NCBI RefSeq assembly: GCF_964340395.1
Contig: NC_135563.1
Coordinates: 5,526,922-5,551,921 of the forward strand
Direction of reading: 5' to 3'
DNA: 25,000 nt
Source of the DNA: Glandiceps talaboti
Lineage: Eukaryota; Hemichordata; Enteropneusta; Spengelidae
Part shown: positions 1 to 8,569 of the stretch, one piece after another
How the letters are laid out: every line of letters starts with the position of its first letter
Numbering within the stretch: position 1 is the first letter of the stretch
The notes under the pieces: generated by a model
The model's input: only the letters and a program-made list of their open reading frames with translations
Database searches by the model: none
What the model was told of the DNA's origin: nothing
Translations under genes and position numbers: made by a program

Positions 1-108
1 CTATTGTGGTCTGAGGTTATCCATAGTTCGCCAGCCTACTTCCTAGATCGAGATCCAAACCTTTCTCAAACCTGTTTTTTTCCCGAGCTGACCCCTGTCT
101 CTCTCTAG

Positions 109-321
109 TGGTTTCTTGTATTAAACGTTACTTTGAAATATGTTTACAATTATACAAAGTTTGTATACAGAGTAAAATCAAGGTGTCTTGTATATGAGTG
201 GATACAAGTAAAAGGTGAAGTCACCAGACTTATTGATATAATAAAATTTAAAGTGATCGCCAGCAGAATTCTAAACCAATATAAAACAAGGGTACAACTG
301 CACAAACGAATAGTCACCTAG
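109..321 (+). CDS. Candidate terminal exon, unknown protein
   Basis: A C/T-rich tract ending CTGTCTCTCTCTAG at 95-108 is one of the best 3' splice-like sites in the window. Directly behind it a frame runs open for 70 codons from 109 to the TAG at 319-321. Roughly two thirds of its codons begin with a purine, as coding DNA tends to. The product would be basic, rich in Val, Tyr and Lys, with a stretch reading KSRCLVYEWIQVKGEVTRLI. A fair 5' splice-like site (AAAAG|GTGAAG) lies inside the frame at about 212, so it could instead be an internal exon ending there in phase 1. No AATAAA follows the stop closely. I recognise no family. Length alone is not evidence at this AT content. Confidence 0.22.
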   Translation, partial: WFLVLNVTLKYVYNYTKFVYRVKSRCLVYEWIQVKGEVTRLIDIIKFKVIASRILNQYKTRVQLHKRIVT

Positions 322-510
322 ACCACAGCCATTATACTTTCGTTAATCTACTTGGTGACAATACGGTGAGATTAATTTATACTACGCTGATCACAGTATG
401 CCAACGTTTCTTCATCAGTCAGTCGATCTTAGCCATGGTTACAAGTATAATGTCTAATAGCTCAAGTTGAGAAAAAGTAACTTTAATAGCTCACTAAGCG
501 GCTAAATGAC
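322..510. other. No feature seen
   Basis: AT-rich sequence between the first exon candidate and the promoter-like block. I see no frame, repeat or structure worth naming. Confidence 0.5.
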
Positions 511-514
511 TAGT

Positions 515-600
515 ACACATGCGCATCCTATATACTATACCATAAAAAAATTGGTGTTTCACCCAAGGATGCATTGCGGCGCAATGACTACGCATGCGCG
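515..600 (+). promoter_or_regulatory. Promoter-like block: NRF1-like, ATTGG and palindromic sites
   Basis: Within 90 bases lie the palindrome ATGCGCAT (519-526), a TATATACTATA stretch (530-540), an ATTGG box (about 550), the gapped palindrome CATTGC-GGC-GCAATG (572-586) and GCATGCGC (592-599). ATGCGCAT and GCATGCGC resemble halves of the NRF1 site GCGCATGCGC, which in animals is typical of broadly expressed promoters. ATTGC/GCAAT are C/EBP-like half sites. The cluster lies about 420 bases before the ATG at 1016, which is plausible for a promoter with a leader. Function is inferred from motifs only; no initiator stands out. Confidence 0.3.
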
Positions 601-798
601 TTTTATGACTGGCGACTAGAGACTCAGACTTACGCTATTCTGCCAAACAGGCGACTCCAAATTTTCAATCACACCGTTCTTCAACAAGCTTCAAACTATA
701 CTAGCGAATGTGTCAAAATTATTCACTGCTTAGGAGTTCTGAGAGGTCGCTTTTATATTCTTGACTATTTACAAAGACGAAGTGTGAACTGTCCACTG

Positions 799-816
799 CA
801 CAGCTAGCTAGCTGTG
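799..816. repeat. 18-bp perfect palindrome
   Basis: CACAGCTAGCTAGCTGTG reads identically on both strands. It holds two CAGCTAG-type halves and could be a protein-binding dyad or a small cruciform. Nothing around it tells which. Confidence 0.7.
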
Positions 817-1010
817 AATTACATGCTAAACATGAGGCTGTAGACTTTCGACTAGCATTCTTCAACGTCGTCAAAAAAATATAACAGCCTCATATACCTT
901 TTGATAAAATGGGGACGTTGTGTCCGATCATTAGATTCCTGTTTTTCTGAAAACACATTTAGTTAGTAGTTTGACATCATGCATCGTGCGACGATGAAAA
1001 CATGTATTTT

Positions 1011-1021
1011 CCAAAATGGCG
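1011..1021 (+). promoter_or_regulatory. YY1-like motif overlapping a start codon
   Basis: CCAAAATGGCGGG matches the core of the YY1 site (AAnATGGCGGC). In many animal promoters this element sits just downstream of the transcription start and its ATG is the initiator codon. Here the ATG at 1016-1018 has A at -3 and G at +4, an ideal start context. Confidence 0.4.
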
Positions 1022-1066
1022 GGTAGTGACATCACAAACTATCGCGAGGTTTTGGAATCCCCAACA
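1016..1066 (+). CDS. Candidate first coding exon (17 codons)
   Basis: From the ATG in the YY1-like motif the frame reads MAGSDITNYREVLESPT and reaches ACA|GTAAGG, a fair 5' splice site, at 1066/1067 in phase 0. If unspliced, the frame continues to a TGA at 1112-1114 (32 codons). The peptide has an ordinary cytosolic composition with no signal peptide. The NRF1-like cluster upstream and an ATCGCGAGG stretch (1041-1049), close to the TCTCGCGA promoter motif, add some support. I cannot identify the protein or a partner exon with certainty. The alternative is a chance ATG in an ordinary CpG-containing stretch. Confidence 0.3.
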
Positions 1067-1114
1067 GTAAGGTATAACAAGTCTCATGTATTACGATATT
1101 TCGTCCAGACGTGA

Positions 1115-1885
1115 TGCGTATGTCACTATGAGTACGTATATTCGCAACCTCTTTAGAGCTTTGAAACTGTACTGGTCTTTTGATATTTAGTTTGAAACAA
1201 TTTTAACTTTTCTAAGAAAACTAATCAAAAACTGTGATTGAAAAAAATCAGTGTGCAAAGATTGAGTTTAGAGAGATTTTAGAACTGTGAACAACAGTCT
1301 CATGCTAGTTATACAAATATAAAGGCAACGATATTGACAATGTACTTTTGCTAACAGAAAGTCCACACATATCAACTTAAATATTTCATGATCTTAGCAT
1401 AATGATGACCTAAAAGGGTCACCAAATGCAGCAATTGCAATTCTAAAATCGTCAACTTCAACTTCTGAACCCAACAACCCCCTCCCCCTCACCGTGGACT
1501 AGTAACTTTCATTTTTGGCTAACCATTATTGTTGTCATTAGCCAGAGTAAACTAACTCCCGTACATATCTAGAGCGAACCCTGTATCTACAATATCATCG
1601 TGAGGCAGCCGGTCACAGAATAAATCTACCCTGCGTGAGCTTATGGGCTTTGCCTAGTTATGATATTATATATTATAAATGGGGGTAAAATTGCCTAAAT
1701 AATAAATATTGATATATCTGTCCGAGACAGTTATCCCCAGAGGGCTTTCGCTTTCACTCGGCTGTCTTGCAAATCACTCACCCAGGTTAACATTTCACAT
1801 ATGAGAACACAAATGTGTTTTTAAAATTGTTATTCTCTTCAAACAAAGAATGATAAACGCACATAACTAAAACAAGTATAAGAAA
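1115..1885. other. No gene seen; one GC-richer patch
   Basis: Mostly AT-rich with frequent stops in all frames. A 35-codon frame behind TCTTAG at 1398 (HNDDLKGSPN...) is probably chance. At 1721-1775 a GC-richer patch (TTATCCCCAGAGGGC, then CTTTCACTCGGCTGTC) looks like a fragment of a dispersed repeat, but has no second copy in the window. Confidence 0.4.
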
Positions 1886-1996
1886 ATACATACATACATA
1901 TACCTACCTACCCCCCCCCACACACACACACATACATACATACATACATACATACATACATACATACATACATACATACATACACACACACACATA
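1886..1996. repeat. Compound microsatellite (ATAC)n-(C)n-(CA)n-(CATA)n-(CA)n
   Basis: Short ATAC and CTAC units run into a C tract (1911-1919), a CA run, about thirteen CATA units and a final CA run. The minus-strand open frame here is only its translation (repeated Met-Tyr-Val-Cys). Confidence 0.97.
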
Positions 1997-2354
1997 GTAG
2001 TGCAAAAGTAATGAGTAGAACAGTCTTGATAAATAAATTCAATCCCGACGTTCCGAATCAATATTCTTTATCATAGGATATCAAGGCAAGATATATAGTA
2101 GGTCACCACCTGACTGTATATCTAAATGTTGTGGAATAGAACGATATACCGTAAGTTCTAATGAAAGGTAAAATACACGAAGAAAGATCTAACATTCATG
2201 CGCACCAAAAAGAACCATATAGAACACACTTGAAAGAATAAGCGTAGTTAGATATTAGGGAATGATGTCGATAATCTATCAACTCCAAGGGGTTCCAACA
2301 TTCCAAGATGGAAAAAAGTTCCTCCTCCTTCAACCTCAATCTATCCCCAAATAA

Positions 2355-2551
2355 ATACATACATACATACATACATACATACATACATACATACATACAT
2401 ACATACATACGCACGCACGCGTACATACGTATACGCACGCACGCACACACACACATACATACATACATACATACATACATACATACATACATACATACAT
2501 ACATACATACATACATACATACATACATACATACATACATACATACATACA
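2355..2551. repeat. Long (ATAC)n microsatellite with GCAC interruption
   Basis: Nearly 200 bases of ATAC units, interrupted at about 2411-2454 by GCAC/GTAC/CA units. It is the same unit as the array 360 bases upstream. All four open frames reported across it (both strands) are repeat translations. Confidence 0.97.
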
Positions 2552-2839
2552 GTGACTTAATGCATATGTCAATGTAATCAATCACATGAAACCTAAAAAA
2601 GGACAACTTCTAGAGTTAGAATCAATTTTTACTTTGACACAGTCCAATGGTATTCGACATGCCAAGCAGTGAAGTGTGCCTCAAAGGCATGATCGAAAGT
2701 AGCTTGTAACGCCGCGGGACCGCCTGAAGCCTGCAATTTGCTCGCCCACGTCTGGAAGCCACCATACAGTGCATATTGTAATCATCAGACGTTTTACTTG
2801 AAGCAATAGATCGTATATAGCTCCTATATTCATTCAAGC
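2552..2839. other. Non-coding stretch with a GC-rich patch
   Basis: A patch at about 2708-2762 (GCCGCGGGACCGCCTGAAGC onward) is clearly GC-richer than its surroundings. It is open on the minus strand (2622-2837, 71 codons, part reading RRGRANCRLQAVPRRYKLLS) and in two + frames for about 30-36 codons. An 11-base piece (GGGACCGCCTG) recurs at 9781. It could be a decayed repeat or gene remnant. I recognise no protein. Confidence 0.25.
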
Positions 2840-3001
2840 ATGAGAGGAGACATGGACATTTTAGTTAATTTTGACAAAAATCGCAATTATGTTCTAGCAT
2901 TTTTTGTTTCAGATATCAACACTAACGTTGATATGCGTGTCACAACCGTTGTTCCTCTAACGTTCTTTGCTGAAGCGCAACAGCGTTTATTAAGATATTA
3001 A
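2840..3001 (+). CDS. Short coding-like frame or terminal exon
   Basis: A 53-codon frame from ATG 2840 to TAA 2999-3001. About two thirds of codons start with a purine and about a third with G. A pyrimidine tract ending TTTTTTGTTTCAG (2900-2912) inside the frame is an excellent 3' splice-like site, so the real unit may be a terminal exon from 2913. That part would encode NTNVDMRVTTVVPLTFFAEA and a short tail. No poly(A) signal lies close behind the stop. No domain, signal peptide or membrane helix is recognised. Either a small ORF, a last exon, or chance. Confidence 0.25.
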   Translation: MRGDMDILVNFDKNRNYVLAFFVSDINTNVDMRVTTVVPLTFFAEAQQRLLRY

Positions 3002-4043
3002 CTGTTTTTTTAAAGATTGACTTAAAAAGCCTCTTACAAACTTTATATGGGGATCACACAAGATAATCGTTTGAATTTGAACCCAAAGATACGTAATCGA
3101 TAAATCGATGAATGGGCCATTTACCATTACCCCGATTAGACTAGATTACACCAGGTAAGATTGAGTGATGTGAGAAGAATCTGTGGTAGAAGGTCAGACG
3201 TACTGTATTTGTACCACGTATATACCACGTAATAGAAGGCAGCTGCGTCGCTGTCCAATCCTCTGAAGGCATTTGATGGGGTTAATTTTGTTGACAGAGG
3301 GGCTTTATACTATTTCATTTAATATCACACTATCGTATTATCATTAATCAAATAATTTGTGAAATATTACTCTGAAAGAAATGTATGCTTCAGGATATAC
3401 TTAGATAATAAATGACTGACATTATAACAACATAGCCATTTGCATTGTGCCCTGTACATATTCTATCCTAGCCATGTCATATTTTACATAGAAAACGGCC
3501 TTTGTACACTCCTCATAAAACCATTCATGATGTATCAATTTTTGCATGTATTTCTTTCAGCGTCCTTGTCACGCTGTTTCCATGATTAGAAGGACACAAT
3601 TCTGTAGACTTCATTATAAGGGAATGTGACGTAAAAAAAGAATTTTAGAAATGCTTGTGGACTGAAATAGTGTTCCTCTGAAAATATATATACTCTGTAT
3701 AGCGTATAGCAGCCATTCTTTGTATCCGATAAGTCCATCAGCCATCGTACCTCAAGGGAGCTTGCATTGTTTACAGGGGTCGAGAGAAAACTTTCATTAC
3801 TTCAGATAATGTTTACTCTGCGTACATAACATCACTGAAATACAACCTGGCGGGTAGAAAATTCATTAAGGTGAATCCAATACTCGTACATTGCACAAAT
3901 ATTCATTAGCCCCTTTTCATATGTATAACAATTGACATGCCTTAGGTTAAGATTTGGGGTAGGTAAAACACAATTAACGCCCCAACACTAGTGAATGCTA
4001 AACGATTTGCATATAAGTTGTAACATTCTTTGTGCATGTTAAT
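3002..4043. other. No gene seen; isolated splice-like site
   Basis: A strong 5' splice-like CCAG|GTAAGA lies at 3154/3155, preceded by a 24-codon open stretch ending NGPFTITPIRLDYTR with no convincing 3' splice site in front. A direct pair of TACCACGTA lies near 3212-3233. The remainder is AT-rich with no structure seen. Confidence 0.35.
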
Positions 4044-4211
4044 ATGGAGGTTGAAATGTTTTACGAATTTGAAGCCTGGGGAGGCGCGAATAGTTGCAAT
4101 TCGCGATATCGTCATGTGATGGACATTGGTTGCATAGTCGGAACACCAACATCAATAATTCAATTTGATTGCATTAGTCAAATACGAAGTTACTGTGCCA
4201 AGATAATATGA
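4044..4211 (+). CDS. 55-codon coding-like ORF, unknown
   Basis: ATG to TGA, with about 65% of codons beginning with a purine and about 30% with G, the pattern expected of translated DNA. The product would start MEVEMFYEFEAWGG, be acidic at its N-terminus and contain four cysteines (residues 18, 30, 43, 51). The frame is open a further nine codons upstream to a TAA. The last bases overlap the ATG of a second frame (4208-4390, 60 codons) whose codon bias is weaker, so I leave that one out. No family recognised; no promoter or poly(A) signal evident. Confidence 0.22.
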   Translation: MEVEMFYEFEAWGGANSCNSRYRHVMDIGCIVGTPTSIIQFDCISQIRSYCAKII

Positions 4212-4524
4212 CAAACTTCCTAAGTTCAAGTTGGCGTTTCAGTTTGGACAAATATCAGATTACGGAGGCTAGTATAGTGAACCATTACAATTTAAGATAC
4301 TTGTTTGGTTTATTACAAGCTACGAAACCTTCATCTGATCACATCACGGTCTTGGTATTATTTCATAACAGACACCTTTACACGATTTGAAGACGGGTGT
4401 TAGGCCGGTGAAACGACACCAACGGCGTTACAACTGATGCAAACAATGATGTGTAATAGCTGATTAGTCATATACATACCCAGTTAACCGAGAATGGCCA
4501 TTTTGAACGATAGTCGACACAAGA

Positions 4525-4563
4525 TGACGCTTCCTGGTGACGTTTAGCATAAATGTAATGACG
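4525..4563 (+). promoter_or_regulatory. Cluster of three TGACG half sites
   Basis: TGACG occurs at 4525, 4538 and 4559, the last two within the repeated 9-mer TGACGTTTA, spaced 21 bases apart (two helical turns). These are half sites for CREB/ATF-type bZIP factors. A short frame with an acidic start (MSEVDESNAYVL) begins at 4624 but stops after 12 codons. Function is a guess from motif spacing. Confidence 0.25.
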
Positions 4564-4676
4564 TTTACTGTCCGTGTCACAGAAAGTCACCAAGGACATT
4601 TACTATTGAAATGGATGTATGATAATGTCGGAAGTTGACGAGTCAAATGCTTATGTTCTGTGAACTGTAGTGGTAT

Positions 4677-4799
4677 ATGTGGTGGGGGGAAGGGGTTCTG
4701 ACATGTTTCATGATGATCATGAGCATTGGCGGGATATGGAGTACAGTTGACGAGAATACTGAAGAGTATTCAATGAAAGTCATTTTTGCTCTTTGCTAA
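4677..4799 (+). CDS. 40-codon coding-like ORF
   Basis: ATG at 4677 to TAA 4797-4799. From about residue 6 roughly three quarters of codons begin with a purine. The product has a Met/Ile-rich hydrophobic stretch (CFMMIMSIGGIW) followed by an acidic segment (VDENTEE), as in the junction of a membrane helix and a loop. Its short length and the absence of splice or poly(A) signals keep confidence low. A second frame over the same bases also gives protein-like sequence, so base composition may be misleading. Confidence 0.18.
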   Translation: MWWGEGVLTCFMMIMSIGGIWSTVDENTEEYSMKVIFALC

Positions 4800-6660
4800 A
4801 GGGGCGCTTAGAACACGTGTCTTAATTTAATAGAGCATTTATCTTCAATCGAACTACAGTTACATACAGTAACTGGGTCATTAACTCATAAATGTAATAA
4901 AAAAGGCCAGAGACTTCGTGATTTCATTAGACGTTACCAAGGTAACATAATCAAGTTAATAGGTGAATTTCTTTGGATGCTCTGTCTGCAAGCACTTGAT
5001 CTCACATCTTACTCTATGCTCCTATGATAGTTGACGATGTTGGTCGATGACGACTCAATAGATAGCATGCTATTGTAACAGGCAGCTGTATTAAATACAA
5101 ACAAAGATAAAATGTGTATTGTATAGATTGTTTGTATTCACAAAAGCGAGGAAATGAACTGCTTGAAAGAAACGAGAATTCAAGCATATGTAAACGCAAC
5201 CACTTCACATATGTTATGTACACAATACTCGAGATAATAAACACAACATCCATATCTAAGGTCTGTTGATAAGTTGCAAACCTGACTCAGTAAAGATCAG
5301 TATCACTCTATATTGGCAATATATAGAGACATGGTTTCACACATGCTGAGATCAGTTGATAGATAAGCAATAAAGAGTAATAACACCTGATATATCTCAA
5401 ACTACAGCTTCATTGTCATGGAAGAGATATATGAGTTTTGTTATCTCGATGTATTTTGTGAACATCGAAATTCAGTCTCTCCAAAATTAGATTTTTAAAG
5501 CTGCTGGCTGTACTGCCTGCAAGTCATAACACAGCATTGCTCGATACCATCTATCTCACACCTATTCTACGCATATTACACTCAGACAATTTTAAAACGG
5601 ATGTAACGCTGCAGCCGAAAACAAGGCAGATGACACAAATGATAATTAATCGTATGGGCATGGTATAGTGCATAGCTAATAACCTCAATGGTCGCAAGCA
5701 TTGCATTAAATACTATATACATTTGGGACATGTTGCTGGTCGCGTGAAATTGTGCTGAAAGAATACTAGTTGAAATCTCATGACGTAATAATCATTATTG
5801 ATTGGGAGATTATTGGAGCTCAACTTACTAGAACCAGACAACAATTATACATAATCTCCTTACCACGTGAACTTCTCTTTAGATTCCATTGGATTAAGCA
5901 ACATGTGTGATTCGCATTAACATTGTTAGGTAATCGACACTTGAACAAGACGATACTGGCGCCATATTACAACCTCTTCTAAACGCTTCAAAGAATCAAG
6001 GGTGAAAAAAGATAAGCTAACAACAATTCTTATTTGAACGTTGAAGTGGAGAAGCCGACTTCGTGCTAGGTATCCGTGGTTTCACCATGTAGTTAACTCT
6101 GAGACAAAATGTTTCAATGGCGTTTCTTTCTTCTTTTACTGTTTTGGAGATCTTGCAAAACATATTGTATTTTAATACACACATCAGGAGATAAAGTTGT
6201 CAGTAATCTAACCGGTGCATCTGTAACTTTTATTACTAGGGGTGATCATTTTAAATTAAAACAAAGATAGAAATACATTCATGCACATCACCTGCTTCAT
6301 CTCTTGTCTAAATAATAGTAGGAATGCTAAATTATAAGTTGAGGGCCAACATAATGACCGTCCTTATTTCTTCATGACATTCTACATACAATTTATGCAG
6401 CAATTTCTGACCTTGTGCTGTAACTTATCGTAATACCACTTCCCTCTGCTATGTTGAATAATTTATAGGCGAGGAACTATAACCCTAGTCGAGTATCTAC
6501 TTCCAAGCCTCCATCTCTATGAATATCTGCAAAATGAGAAAAACATTCATGGGTAAAAATACATGTTTGTAATTGCTTTATCGAGTAATGCATGTGCCAT
6601 TTACATATGAACACCAATGGTGTTTATAGTTTTCTCAACAAGTATCATTACCAAGGGATA
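4800..6660. other. No gene seen
   Basis: AT-rich, many stops. A minus-strand frame (5014-5253) is hydrophobic and Ser/Tyr-rich, as expected of AT-rich noise. A minus-strand GTAAGT at 5828-5823 follows a 46-codon open stretch, but no 3' splice site is evident. A small hairpin lies at 5306-5328 (CTCTATAT / ATATAGAG around a 7-base loop). Confidence 0.4.
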
Positions 6661-6666
6661 ACGTAT

Positions 6667-6688
6667 TTTAAGCATTTGTGTGCTTAAA
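6667..6688. repeat. Perfect 8-bp hairpin beside the MITE-like element
   Basis: TTTAAGCA and TGCTTAAA face each other around the loop TTTGTG. It lies 29 bases before the inverted end at 6717. It could be a terminator-like fold or an insertion-site preference, or be unrelated. Confidence 0.6.
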
Positions 6689-6716
6689 GCGCATTTGGAC
6701 GATCTTTGGGAAGGAA

Positions 6717-7068
6717 GCTGAAGTTACGGCAGGGAAGGGCCTGAGGAGAAAATGGAAGGGCCACTAAAAAGATTGGTGGTGTGAAGGGGGCTCTTGAATA
6801 TTCTCATGGTCTGAAAGGGGGCAAGAAATATTTGCTCAAACCAAATTAAGCCTCAGGAGTGGACGTTTATCGAGTAGTTTTGCAAAAGTTCTTGCTACTT
6901 CGCAATTATTTCTTTAGCTTATAATTATATCTAATTACAAGATAGGGTATTGCCAAGAGAATGTATTTGTATATGCTTTACTCTCTATCTCTCTCGTGAG
7001 GAGGGAGCTACGTAAACGTGTTTACTAAAATATGTTCTCCTAAGGTCCACTCCTGCCGTAAATTCTGC
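6717..7068. mobile_element. MITE-like element with 37-bp terminal inverted repeats
   Basis: The 37 bases at 6717-6753 match the reverse complement of 7032-7068 at 29 of 37 positions, with ten in a row identical (TTACGGCAGG). The 352-bp unit has no ORF, as expected of a non-autonomous DNA transposon copy. The internal GCCTCAGGAGTGGAC at 6848-6861 shares GGAGTGGAC with the right end in inverted sense and CCTCAGG with the left end, so the element is internally folded as well. I found no clear target-site duplication, and the ends are diverged, so the copy is old. The superfamily cannot be told from the ends. Confidence 0.5.
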
Positions 7069-7996
7069 TCGTTACCTTGCCTTTACAAATTCCCAAGATG
7101 GTGTCAAATCTTCGTTTCTATGTTGGTTAATGTTTGTGTGGATGGGTGAATGCAGTGTTTAGTTGGTTGTTGCAGTACGGGATGTTTACAGGGAAAACTC
7201 TAAATGTCGGTTGCATTTTGCAGGAAAAGAGCAATAAATTCTCTGACAGATTTTCTCGTGATCATGAGCCGTACACGTCTGTCTATAACCGAGAAACGTA
7301 CAGCTCAGCTTCGTCATATCTTATTCAGACAAAACCCACCAGACCTATATTACATCTACAGCTGTAATGTTCATTTCACGACGATGTTTATTGTTATGTC
7401 ACGACCGCTGTCATACCAATTTCAGAACAAAATTGAACCAAGTATTATAGTTGCTAAACCTTTAAGACCGCGTGCTTTTCGACATATACAGATGTATGAA
7501 ATATCTAACAAAGTCAGATTGTGTTACGAGCTTGCAGGTATCAAGTATTAACCTTAAATATGTCAGTTTTAGCGAGGAGAAATCACACTAACACGACAAT
7601 CTACCGTACAGAGATTGGTCAATTAACCTACTAGATTATAGACAGCGCAATTTTGCTCTAAGCTTATTTGAGGACAATATTTTATTCACTTAAACGTGGT
7701 TTAAAATGACATTTAGTCATGTTAAATGTATGAGACAAAATTACTCCAAATTGTTTATGTCCGTTGAGATATCCCTTGTTTGTCTGTTTATGTACAACTT
7801 ACACATACAAATGCAACTATACGTAACAATACTTGCCACGTAAGCTGATGCGAATACGTTATTCCAGTTACATTATTTAAATTCCCCATCGTAATTACTA
7901 CATTTTTTCGATTGAAGGCTTACAGTTTGATGGAGATGAATCCAGATTAATATATACGTGGATTGAATTCACCGGCGAGTGGTAGGACTGCAGAAT
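7069..7996. other. No convincing gene
   Basis: Two overlapping + frames (7134-7367, 77 codons; 7204-7551, 115 codons, SITEKRTAQLRHILFRQNPP) are the longest non-repeat ones in this part. Neither has a matching splice context, a recognisable motif or a consistent codon bias, so I do not call them genes. Confidence 0.35.
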
Positions 7997-8015
7997 GAGC
8001 GAGCGAGCGAGCGAG
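7997..8015. repeat. (GAGC)n short tandem repeat
   Basis: Four to five GAGC units at the start of a strongly G-rich 90-base stretch. Confidence 0.9.
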
Positions 8016-8060
8016 TGTAGGGGGGGAAGGAAATGGATATAGGGGTAGTGGCAAATGTGT

Positions 8061-8085
8061 GGGGAATGGGTAAGGGTGGGAGGGG
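8061..8085 (+). other. G-quadruplex motif
   Basis: Five runs of three or four G (8061, 8068, 8073, 8077, 8082) are separated by loops of 3, 2-3, 1 and 1 bases. This meets the standard G3+N1-7 rule with very short loops, so a stable quadruplex is expected on the + strand. Two further G runs (8021-8027, 8042-8045) lie just upstream. Confidence 0.7.
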
Positions 8086-8353
8086 CAGCATTACCTAACT
8101 TAGGGAAACTTTCAAGTCATTTACTTTGATGTAGGTAGCATTTCCATTGGGGTAAACATATGTTCCTGTTATGTTAGGTTTTATCAATATTGCACTATGA
8201 TAGCTGTAATGGCATAATTGGTTTGAATTGTCAATACAAAGTATCTTATGCATGCAATATTTGTGCATCAATTGACACGAACTATATCTATGTCACTCGC
8301 ATATCTTTACATATATATTCCTATTAAAATATGCGATGTTATTTGTAGTATAG

Positions 8354-8569
8354 AGAAAGCAGGAAATCAATCTCTCAGCAGTAGTACACACGTGTAGATT
8401 CAATGTTAATATCCAAGCTACAACGACACAACCCTACTGTTTAAAATATTGCTATACGTGTGATATCCCCCAGATAGAAAACAAGACAAAATTTGGTTGT
8501 TATGCTGATAATCCGGACATAATTGTTCACTCTCTGCTGGGGGTCTCAATTCATGATTCTCTATTATAA
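8354..8569 (+). CDS. ATG-less 71-codon frame with Cys-rich segment, possible exon
   Basis: Stop-to-stop frame without any Met. The middle reads PYCLKYCYTCDIPQIENKTK and then FGCYADNPD. A CCCCCAG at 8467-8473 preceded by T/C-rich sequence is a fair 3' splice site; an exon starting at 8474 would carry FGCYADNP. This faintly recalls the start of WSC-type extracellular domains (GCYxDN), but the match is seven residues and no later WSC cysteines are visible. No good 5' splice site follows. Chance frames of this length are expected here, so this is a weak call. Confidence 0.12.
   Translation, partial: RKQEINLSAVVHTCRFNVNIQATTTQPYCLKYCYTCDIPQIENKTKFGCYADNPDIIVHSLLGVSIHDSLL

Noticed and set aside
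2196-2606. Long open frames on both strands across 2196-2606
   Set aside because: They are translations of the ATAC/CA microsatellite (repeats of Tyr-Ile-His-Thr or Met-Tyr-Val-Cys).
4208-4390. Overlapping ATGA-type pair of frames at 4044-4211 and 4208-4390, as in coupled bacterial genes
   Set aside because: Eukaryotic context, no ribosome binding site, and poor codon bias in the second frame; the overlap is coincidental.
5829-5972. Minus-strand 46-codon stretch ending at GTAAGT, with a YY1-like ATGGCGCC start nearby
   Set aside because: The ATG frame and the donor frame differ, codon bias is weak, and no acceptor is visible.
7204-7551. 115-codon + strand frame
   Set aside because: Length is within chance expectation for this base composition. 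No bias, motif or splice context.
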